Of a stretch of 6,514 nucleotides of DNA, positions 1-5,830 are shown piece after piece. Positions within the stretch are counted from its first letter, which is position 1. Each line of letters starts with the position of its first letter. The position numbers and the translations under genes were made by a program. The notes beneath the pieces were generated by a model. That model ran no database searches and was not told the DNA's origin. It was given only the letters and a program-made list of their open reading frames with translations. Source of the stretch: JAWWBN01 sp033720955 (lineage in GTDB: Bacteria > Acidobacteriota > Thermoanaerobaculia > Multivoradales > JAHEKO01); contig JAWWBN010000217.1 of the NCBI GenBank assembly GCA_033720955.1, forward strand, positions 1 to 6,514, written 5' to 3'.

Positions 1-75
1 AGCCACGGCGGCCCCGGCGGCCACGAGGAGACAGACGCAGGCAACCAGGAACCGGGCATGCAGCGAGCTCCGCAT
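1..75 (-). CDS. Secreted protein, N-terminal fragment (signal peptide only)
   Basis: The minus strand reads ATG at 75 and stays open to the window edge, giving 25 codons. They form a textbook export signal: a short basic n-region (M-R-S-S-L-H-A-R), a hydrophobic core (residues 9-20) and a small-residue end (G-A-A-V-A) suited to signal peptidase I. A GGGAGG ribosome binding site lies 9 nt upstream, which makes the start credible. LVAC at residues 10-13 resembles a lipobox, but it comes before most of the hydrophobic core, so a lipoprotein is unlikely. The mature protein is outside the window and its function cannot be told. The gene is transcribed away from the plus-strand gene at 251. Confidence 0.65.
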   Translation of the reverse strand, partial: MRSSLHARFLVACVCLLVAAGAAVA

Positions 76-250
76 GGTCAAGGTCCTCCCTATCGGACGG
101 TGAGCGGCTGACTCCCCGAGCGTATCAACTCGGCGTCCAATTCCCTGAAGAGCGCCCCTCCGACCGCTTGGATCGGCGGCCTGACCTGCCTGCAGGGGCG
201 GTGCGAATCCCCGGAACGGTTCTTGCGCCCGGAGGGGCCGAGGACGCCCG
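76..250. promoter_or_regulatory. Divergent intergenic region, promoters expected but not resolved
   Basis: This 175 bp spacer lies between two divergently transcribed secreted-protein genes and must carry the start signals of both. I looked for -35/-10 pairs on both strands. A TTGATA on the minus strand has no -10 partner at usable spacing, and nothing better was found. For the plus-strand gene, GAGG at 240-243 sits 7 nt before the ATG and can serve as ribosome binding site. A GGAGGGG at 231-237 is too far upstream to do so. Confidence 0.35.
85..90 (-). promoter_or_regulatory. Ribosome binding site of the left-edge gene
   Basis: The minus strand reads GGGAGG here, followed by 9 nt and then the ATG at 75. 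It is a strong Shine-Dalgarno match and the main support for calling the truncated gene at the left edge. Confidence 0.6.
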
Positions 251-1933
251 ATGCTCTCTCTCTCCCTGCTCGCGGCCGCCCTGGCCCTCTCCGCTCCCCA
301 TCTGACGGTGGAGGTGCGCGGGGCCGACGGGAGCCCGCTGAGAGAGGCGCTGGTGGTCGTGCGGGCGCTCGATCCCCTCCTGCCGGCCGACGAGATGGAG
401 GTCGAGTGGGCGACCACCGACACCGCCGGCCGCGTCTGGCTGCCAGGCGTTCCCCACGGCCTCCCTCTCGAGATCGTCGTCCGCCACGATCTCTACCCGG
501 ACTTCGCTCTCGAGTCGCCGGCCGCTCCTGCCTCGCCCTTCGAGGTCCGGATGCCGGAGCCGCCGTGGGCCCTGGTGGACGTCCACGGCTGGCTGGCCAG
601 CGCCTCGGGCGAGCCGGTCGCCGGTGTCGAGGTCGTCGTCCGCCCGGCTCTCTGGGCCACGACGTCCGGCCGCGCGACCACCGGGCCGGACGGCGGCTTC
701 GTGGTCCGAGGCCTCATGGAGGGGGCCTACCGGGTCGAGGTCGAGGAGGGGGAGGAGCCGTCGCTGGTCCGCGGGGTGGCGGTCCTCCGGGAGATGCCGC
801 CGCTCGATCTGCGGCTGCCGCCCGCAACCCGGATCCAGGGCAGGATCCTCGCCGCCGACGAGGCCGGCGGCGGGCGGTGGGAGGTGCAGGCCGAGAGCCG
901 GCTAACCGACCCCCCGGGCTACCGGCGGGACTCCGATCCGTGCGACAACCTGATCAGCACCTACTGTGGGCCCGACGGGGTGGGACAGAGTGTAGAGGGG
1001 ACGGTGGACGGGTCGAGCTACGAGATCTTCCTGCCGCCCGGAGAGTGGCGGATCCTCGCCGGACGGGACGGGGGGAAGAGCGGGGAGGTCTGGGAGGCGA
1101 CGGCGGAGATCTGGGTGGAGGCGGGCGAGCGCCAGCGATGGCTCGATCTGTCCGCCGCCTGGGTCTGCTCCCGGACGGACGAGGCCGGGGGCCGGCTCGA
1201 GGGGCGGGTCTTCGAAGAGGGGACCGGGAGGCCCGTCGCAGGGGCTCTGGTGAGAACGCCGTGCGGCACGGCCTCCTCCCGGGAGGACGGCACCTTCGAG
1301 CTGGAGGACCACTGCGCCCGGGGAGGCGAGTACGGTCCGCTCCACGTCGAGCCGCCCCCGCCCTGGGCCGACCTCTTCCTGGAGGTGCTGACGGCCGAAG
1401 CGGGCCCGGTGGAGCTGGGCCTCGAGCGGGCGTCGCCTCTCTGCTACGAGGTTCTCTGGGCCGACGGCGAGCCGTTCCGCGGCCGGGTCGCCCTCTTCGC
1501 GGCGGGGCGGGATCGCCAGCTCGCCTACTCCTTTCCGGACGCGCGGGGACGGGGCTGTCTGGAGGGGGTTGCGGCGGGCGCCCACGAGATCGCCTTCGCG
1601 GGGCTGTCGGCGGCCTGGCGCGTGCGGCGCCTCCCGGTCTGGGCGCCGAGCGACGAGATCCGGGTGACGCTTCCCCTGGCCGGCAGCCTGGAGATCCGCG
1701 CGCCCGAGCTCGCCACCCGCTACGGCCAGGGCTGGCTCGACGGCGTCACGGTGCGGCTCGACCCGCTCGTCGGGCCGGCGGGCTCGTTGCTGCTCCAGCC
1801 GGACGACGAGCTCCTGCTCGAGGAGGTGCCCCCGGGGCTCTGGTCGATCACCGTCGAGGCGCCGGGCGGCCGGAGCTGGCGGGCCGTCGCCGAGGTCTCG
1901 GCCCGGCGCGACACCGTGGTGGTGGTCCGTTAG
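251..1933 (+). CDS. Secreted multi-module carboxypeptidase-regulatory-like protein
   Basis: A 560-residue protein that appears to be a string of Ig-like beta-sandwich modules of the CarboxypepD_reg type, with no enzyme domain visible. Modules, judged by recurring G-x-P-(V/L)-x-x-A-x-V and D-G-x-F/G-R-V turns, lie near residues 18-100, 107-190, 195-300, 315-390, 397-475 and 478-550. The clearest are 2 (SGEPVAGVEV, then GPDGGFVV) and 4 (TGRPVAGALV, then EDGTFELE). The start is an ATG with GAGG 7 nt upstream; the frame holds no ATG or GTG between it and the stop upstream at 182. Residues 2-16 are a hydrophobic Sec-type signal but lack a basic n-region. Seven cysteines (231, 239, 306, 338, 355, 398, 436) fit an oxidising compartment. 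Such modules usually serve as structural or binding domains in surface and secreted proteins. The specific role is unknown. The 3' end overlaps the convergent propeller gene by 4 bp. Confidence 0.8.
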   Translation: MLSLSLLAAALALSAPHLTVEVRGADGSPLREALVVVRALDPLLPADEMEVEWATTDTAGRVWLPGVPHGLPLEIVVRHDLYPDFALESPAAPASPFEVRMPEPPWALVDVHGWLASASGEPVAGVEVVVRPALWATTSGRATTGPDGGFVVRGLMEGAYRVEVEEGEEPSLVRGVAVLREMPPLDLRLPPATRIQGRILAADEAGGGRWEVQAESRLTDPPGYRRDSDPCDNLISTYCGPDGVGQSVEGTVDGSSYEIFLPPGEWRILAGRDGGKSGEVWEATAEIWVEAGERQRWLDLSAAWVCSRTDEAGGRLEGRVFEEGTGRPVAGALVRTPCGTASSREDGTFELEDHCARGGEYGPLHVEPPPPWADLFLEVLTAEAGPVELGLERASPLCYEVLWADGEPFRGRVALFAAGRDRQLAYSFPDARGRGCLEGVAAGAHEIAFAGLSAAWRVRRLPVWAPSDEIRVTLPLAGSLEIRAPELATRYGQGWLDGVTVRLDPLVGPAGSLLLQPDDELLLEEVPPGLWSITVEAPGGRSWRAVAEVSARRDTVVVVR

Positions 1934-3228
1934 CGAGCCGAGGCGGGAACGGGCTGCCGTGCCCCAAGCTCGAAGGCCCGGATCCGCTCCAGGTCGCGGG
2001 CGAAGAGCCGGGGGCCCCCCCCGGGCGGCCCGGTCCCCGCCGGCCGGTCCCGAAGGGGAGCGCGGGCGTGGATCTCGAAGCCCTCCGGGCTCGCCGTGGC
2101 CAGGTAGAGGATCCCGTGCTCGTCCAGGATCACCAGCCGGTCGCCGGCGGCGACGCAGTTGGCCTTGGCCAGGCCGCGCTCGCGCCAGGCGATCTCGCCG
2201 GTGCGGATGTTCATCGCGACCAGGAAGGCCGGCGCGGTGACCCCGGTCGAGCCGTAGATCCACTCGCCCTCCTTCACCGAGGAGACGTGGTAGAGCTGGA
2301 CCCTCCGCGTGGACCAGAGCGCCTCCACGCGATAGCCGCCGCCCTCCGGCACGAGCCGCAGACCGCGCGAGCCCGCCTGCGGCGACGAGAGGAAGAGCAG
2401 GTCGTCCACCGCGGCCGGCATGTGGATGTTGTGTCCCCACTGGTTGCCGTGACGGAAGCTCCAGAGCTCCGCGCCGGTGTCCGGGTCCAGCGCGAGCAGC
2501 TCCTCCGCCATGAAGGAGAGGAGCTGCCGGCGGCCCGCGATCTCGCGGATGGCGGGCGACGAGTAGCTGTTAGGGCTGCCGCGCGAAGCCCAGACCAGCG
2601 TCCCCTCCTCCTGGTCGAAGGCGGCGACCCCGATCTCCTCGCCGCCGACCGGGACGATGACGAGGCCCTCGTGGGCGAGGGGGCTGGAGGAGTAGCCGCT
2701 GCCCACCATCCGGCCGCCGACCTCTTCGCCCCACAGCTCGCGGCTCCAGAGCGGGGTGCCGTCTCTCTTGTCCAGGGCCAGCAGCCTGCCGGCCACGCCC
2801 ACCGTGAACAGCCGGTCTCCGGCCAGGAGCGGCGTCGCGCGGGGCCCGTCGCCGTACTGCGGCAGGTGACGAGGATGGGGCGCCTGCTCGTAGCGATGCT
2901 CCCAGAGCGTCTCGCCGGTCGCCGCGTCGAGGCTCACCACCACCTCGTCCCCTCCCGAGCGGTACATGGTGTAGAGCCGGCCCGCCTCGAACAGGATGGC
3001 CGAGTACCCATCGCCGAGCGGGCGGCTCCAGAGCTCCTCCGGCCCGCCCTCGGGCCAGCTCTCCGCGAGGGGCTCCGCCGGGGCGACGAAGTCCCGGCCC
3101 GGTCCGCCCCACTGCGGCCACGCCGGCGTCTCGGCCCCCACCGGGGCCGGGAGGAGGGGAAGCGCCAGGGCCGCCAGCAGGGCCGCGGCGGCCGGCGGCT
3201 GGGGAGCTACTCCGCGCACGAGAGCCAC
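1930..3228 (-). CDS. Secreted PQQ-like beta-propeller repeat protein
   Basis: A 432-residue exported beta-propeller of the PQQ-like/BamB-like superfamily. Residues 1-32 are a signal peptide (R5, alanine/leucine core, ending in P-V-G-A). A W-P-Q-W-G-G-P-G-R-D entry motif follows (37-46), like the WPxxRGPxRDG opening of this family. Blade signatures of the form G-x-x-x-W recur at 105-109, 157-161, 209-213, 252-256 and 344-348, each after an aspartate-rich strand such as LLALDPDTG. The protein lacks the vicinal cysteine pair of PQQ-dependent alcohol dehydrogenases and has one cysteine (358), so a scaffold or binding role is likelier than a quinoprotein enzyme. It is a clear paralog of the propeller part of the 3934-5661 product. 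The start is GTG at 3228, overlapping the upstream cysteine-rich gene by 22 bp with no strong ribosome binding site; GTG at 3219 is an alternative. It is the last gene of the minus-strand operon. The BamB comparison is one of fold only. Confidence 0.85.
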   Translation of the reverse strand: MALVRGVAPQPPAAAALLAALALPLLPAPVGAETPAWPQWGGPGRDFVAPAEPLAESWPEGGPEELWSRPLGDGYSAILFEAGRLYTMYRSGGDEVVVSLDAATGETLWEHRYEQAPHPRHLPQYGDGPRATPLLAGDRLFTVGVAGRLLALDKRDGTPLWSRELWGEEVGGRMVGSGYSSSPLAHEGLVIVPVGGEEIGVAAFDQEEGTLVWASRGSPNSYSSPAIREIAGRRQLLSFMAEELLALDPDTGAELWSFRHGNQWGHNIHMPAAVDDLLFLSSPQAGSRGLRLVPEGGGYRVEALWSTRRVQLYHVSSVKEGEWIYGSTGVTAPAFLVAMNIRTGEIAWRERGLAKANCVAAGDRLVILDEHGILYLATASPEGFEIHARAPLRDRPAGTGPPGGGPRLFARDLERIRAFELGARQPVPASAR

Positions 3229-3893
3229 TCACCCGAACGGCGGTTCACGCACACCGGTCGGTCCAGGCAGGGGCCGCGGGAGAAGCCCGCGTCGATCGCC
3301 CCGCACGGACCGTCCTCGCCCCGCTCGGGGTCCAGGGCTTCGGCGAAGCAGCAGTCGGCGAAGGTGGGCGCGTCCGGGTCGCCTTCATCCGCGGACCGCG
3401 CTTCGACGCGGGTGCCGCAGCTCTCCAGCAGGGCCGCCCGGCAGGCGGGCTCGTCGCTGGGCTCGCCCTCCAGGGAGTAGCGGTCGAAGACCGCGTCCCG
3501 CCCGCAGGTGCGCCAGGCGGTGTGCTGCGCGGGATCGATGCCCAGCGACGCCGCCAGGACCTGCTCGCAGCGGTCGATCGAGGCCTCGCCGATCTCGGCC
3601 AGCAGATCCAGGCCCGAGCAGTGGATCTTGAGGATGTTGTCGCACCACCCGACAGGGATGATGGGCCGCATGAGCGAGGCGTCGCGCTCCACGCACGCCA
3701 TCAGGCTCGCGTAGGCGTCGCCCAGGTCGAGGCCGAGACGCTCGATCTCGCTCTCCATCTGGTAGGTGGTCCTCACCCAGGCCGGGCACTCCGAAGCGGG
3801 CATCTGACCCTCGGGCACGGACGGCTCCGCGCGGCCGAGCGAGGCCAGGAGGAGGGGGAGGAGGGAAGCGAGAGCGGCGGGCGAGATCCTCAT
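3207..3893 (-). CDS. Secreted 14-cysteine protein of unknown family
   Basis: I do not recognise the family. From the ATG at 3893 the product is 228 residues: a signal peptide (R2, leucine-rich core 7-19, likely cleavage after G-R-A at 22), then a mature chain with 14 cysteines (36, 67, 84, 92, 109, 130, 151, 159, 181, 182, 197, 209, 215, 226). All lie in the mature part and the number is even, which suits up to seven disulfides. Residues about 36-160 look mostly alpha-helical; the tail from about 175 is dense in C, G, D and P and looks like a small disulfide-held domain with a C181-C182 pair. In-frame starts at ATG 3905 and GTG 3914 only lengthen the signal peptide; none has a strong ribosome binding site. 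The gene begins 40 bp after the membrane propeller gene and overlaps the start of the soluble one, so co-expression is likely. Almost every codon ends in G or C, which supports this frame over the open frames on the other strand. Confidence 0.72.
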   Translation of the reverse strand: MRISPAALASLLPLLLASLGRAEPSVPEGQMPASECPAWVRTTYQMESEIERLGLDLGDAYASLMACVERDASLMRPIIPVGWCDNILKIHCSGLDLLAEIGEASIDRCEQVLAASLGIDPAQHTAWRTCGRDAVFDRYSLEGEPSDEPACRAALLESCGTRVEARSADEGDPDAPTFADCCFAEALDPERGEDGPCGAIDAGFSRGPCLDRPVCVNRRSGEWLSCAE

Positions 3894-3933
3894 GACGCGC
3901 CCCATGGTACGCACCGCCGCCGGCGGTTGTTTC

Positions 3934-5661
3934 TCAGGCGCCGGGCGCAGGCAGCCGGAAGGCCGCCATCTCGGCGCCGTTGCGCACCAGAAGGACGTCG
4001 CCGACCACCACCGGGTGGTTCCAGGTCTTGCCCTCCAGGACCGGCATCCGCGCCAGCTCGGTGAAACGCTCGGGCGTCGCCGACACGAGGGCCAGCTCGC
4101 CGGTCTCGGAGAGCACCAGGAGGAGGTCCTGGTCGCTCAGCAGGACCATCTGGCCCGAGCCGTAGCGGCCGCCCTTCCACCGGCGCTCGCCGCTCTCGAG
4201 ATCCACGGCCGCCAGGATCCGGCCGTCGAAGCCGTAGACGTGCCCTTCGTGCAGCACGAAGTCGTTGAAGTACGGCTTGAGCGCCGAGCTGCTCCAGCCC
4301 TCTTCGGGCATCCAGTCGCCGTTTGGACCGCGGTGCACGGCGAGGCGGCGGGTGCCCTGCTCCTGGCTCACCGAGTAGAGAAGCCCGGCGCCGCCGAGCG
4401 CCGCCGGTTGCACGATGGGGAAGCCGGGCGCCGGGTGGTGCCAGAGGGCCGTGCCGTCCACGGCGGCGACGCCGGACACCCCGGCCTGGCTGAGCTGCAC
4501 CACCTGGGGGACGCCGGAGATCGTCATCGCCGTCGGCGAGCTGTAGCTCAGACCGCGGGTCTCGCCCAGCCAGCGGGGCTGGCCGCTGGCCAGCTCGTAG
4601 CCCGCCAGGCGCCCGGAGACGGCCACCACGGCCAGGTCGTCCGCGATGAGGGGCGAGCCGGAGAAGCCCCAGTCGGGGACCGGAACCCCGGTGTCGGCGG
4701 TCACGTCGCGGGACCAGAGGAGATCGCCGCTGACGGCGTCGAGGGCGTTCAGAAGGCCGGTGGCGCCCAGAGCCACCACCCGGCGCCCGGAGACCGCGGG
4801 GGTGGCCCGCGGACCCGCCCCGGCGTTGGCCTCGAAGAAGCGGACCGGGTCGCGGTGGTGCCAGAGCGGCGTCCCGGTCGCCAGGTCGTAGCAGGAGACC
4901 AGCTCTTCGTCGCCGCGCTGCTCCTGGGTGTAGAGGCGGCCGTCCCGGACCGCGAAGGAGGACCACCCCGGGCCCACCGGCCGGCGCCAGAGCTCCACGG
5001 GCGGGTCCGCGCTCCAGTCGGTGCCGATCCGCACGCTGGGCACCCTTCCGTCGCGGCGAGGGCCGCGAAAGCCGGGCCACGCCGGTCCTTCGCTCGCGAC
5101 CGTCTCCTCGACGGCGGGGGCAGCGGCGGGGTCGCCGAGCTCCTCGAAGCGCGCCCGGTCGTCCGCGGTCTCGGTCCACCGCCAGGCGAACTGGCCCACG
5201 TGGTCGCCGGTGATGCCCTCGCTCCGCGCCGCCAGCCAGGGACCGCAGGCGGCCACGACGGCCACGATTAGGGTGGCCCAACGGACCCGGTCGGCCAGCC
5301 GGCGGGTCGCCACCGCCCAGGCGACGAAGGCCAGCAGCAGGAAGGGCAGCGCGTAGGCCAGCAGCCAGAACGGTCCCATGGATTCGTGGGCGAGGAGCCG
5401 GGTGGCGGCCAGCCCCCCCGCCAGGAGCAGCACCCCGCCCAGCCGCTCGAGCCAGCGGGCTCGGCTGAGGAGAAGCCACCAGAGCACGACGACGGCGGCG
5501 AGGCCGAGACTCACCAGCATGCCGTCGCGGAACCCGGCGAAGCCGGGCACGACCATCTTGACGCCGAAGCGCGCAGCCAGCAGCAGGACGACGGCCAGCA
5601 CCCCGGGCCAGATCCGAAGCGGTTTCCGGAGGGTCTTTCCGAGCGACGGGTCGAGGGGCAT
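3934..5661 (-). CDS. Five-helix membrane protein with periplasmic PQQ-like beta-propeller
   Basis: A 575-residue two-part protein. Residues 1-146 carry five predicted membrane helices (about 17-35, 48-66, 71-92, 97-118, 127-146). The basic segments KTLRKPLR, SRARWLER and TRRLADRVRW fall on alternate sides and place the N-terminus in the cytoplasm. An odd helix count then puts residues 147-575 outside. After a linker (147-193), W-P-G-F-R-G-P-R-R-D-G (195-205) opens a PQQ-like propeller with G-x-x-x-W blade marks at 263-267, 312-316, 360-364, 403-407 and 491-495. The conserved G-K-T-W-N-H-P-V-V-V-G-D closing strand is at 544-555. There is no vicinal cysteine pair, so quinoprotein dehydrogenase activity is unlikely. 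I recall similar membrane-plus-propeller proteins in Acidobacteriota-like genomes, but none with a known function. The start is set by AGGAGG 5 nt before the ATG; the open frame continues upstream to 5934 but that part is not protein-like. It is the first gene of the operon. Confidence 0.85.
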   Translation of the reverse strand: MPLDPSLGKTLRKPLRIWPGVLAVVLLLAARFGVKMVVPGFAGFRDGMLVSLGLAAVVVLWWLLLSRARWLERLGGVLLLAGGLAATRLLAHESMGPFWLLAYALPFLLLAFVAWAVATRRLADRVRWATLIVAVVAACGPWLAARSEGITGDHVGQFAWRWTETADDRARFEELGDPAAAPAVEETVASEGPAWPGFRGPRRDGRVPSVRIGTDWSADPPVELWRRPVGPGWSSFAVRDGRLYTQEQRGDEELVSCYDLATGTPLWHHRDPVRFFEANAGAGPRATPAVSGRRVVALGATGLLNALDAVSGDLLWSRDVTADTGVPVPDWGFSGSPLIADDLAVVAVSGRLAGYELASGQPRWLGETRGLSYSSPTAMTISGVPQVVQLSQAGVSGVAAVDGTALWHHPAPGFPIVQPAALGGAGLLYSVSQEQGTRRLAVHRGPNGDWMPEEGWSSSALKPYFNDFVLHEGHVYGFDGRILAAVDLESGERRWKGGRYGSGQMVLLSDQDLLLVLSETGELALVSATPERFTELARMPVLEGKTWNHPVVVGDVLLVRNGAEMAAFRLPAPGA

Positions 5662-5665
5662 GCGG

Positions 5666-5672
5666 ACCTCCT
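5666..5672 (-). promoter_or_regulatory. Ribosome binding site fixing the start of the membrane propeller gene
   Basis: The minus strand reads AGGAGGT, a perfect Shine-Dalgarno match; AGGAGG ends 5 nt before the ATG at 5661. It settles the start of this gene against the 91-codon upstream extension of the same open frame, which would run back through the spacer and into the oppositely oriented DUF1003 gene. Confidence 0.8.
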
Positions 5673-5815
5673 GGCGGCGTGAGGGGCGACGACCCATCCT
5701 ACGGTGCGTGGTTGGAGTACGTTTCGCTTGGGGCCTGCCGTTGTGCGCCGGGTCCCGGGGGGCCGAGCGCGACCGGTGTTCGATAAGCTGGCGCCCGACC
5801 GTCTCGAGCGTGGGC

Positions 5816-5822
5816 AAGGAGG
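5816..5822 (+). promoter_or_regulatory. Ribosome binding site of the DUF1003 gene
   Basis: AAGGAGG lies 8 nt before the ATG at 5831, a near-ideal Shine-Dalgarno match and spacing. It confirms the start of the right-edge gene. Confidence 0.75.
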
Positions 5823-5830
5823 CCCAGAAG

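Larger units (their letters stand above)
5662..5830. promoter_or_regulatory. Divergent intergenic region between operon and DUF1003 gene
   Basis: This 169 bp spacer should contain the promoter of the minus-strand three-gene operon and that of the plus-strand DUF1003 gene. No confident promoter was found. A TAGGAT on the minus strand (5701-5696) could be a -10 element but has no good -35 at 17 bp. CGATAA near 5781 on the plus strand is similarly unsupported. The 11 bp odd palindrome CCGGGTCCCGG at 5748-5758 is compatible with an operator, but equally with chance at this GC content. Confidence 0.35.

Noticed and set aside
2008..2033. GC-rich inverted repeat as a terminator for the plus-strand gene
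   Set aside because: It lies within the coding sequence of the convergent gene and has no following T-run.
1930..3228. PQQ-dependent dehydrogenase
   Set aside because: The repeats are PQQ-like, but the vicinal cysteine pair of the alcohol dehydrogenases is absent and the chain is shorter than the usual enzyme; a binding scaffold fits better.
223..3480. A 1085-codon open frame on the plus strand
   Set aside because: It runs across three better-supported genes, and its product is arginine-, glycine- and proline-rich low-complexity sequence without domains. Long spurious frames are expected opposite and beside genes at this GC content.
3522..4064. Plus-strand open frame opposite the cysteine-rich gene
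   Set aside because: The minus-strand frame has a clean signal peptide, even cysteine content and operon spacing; this frame has none of these and crosses into the antisense of the propeller gene.
5748..5758. Palindrome CCGGGTCCCGG in the divergent spacer as an operator
   Set aside because: Five-base arms of only G and C arise easily by chance here, and there is no second copy to support a binding site.
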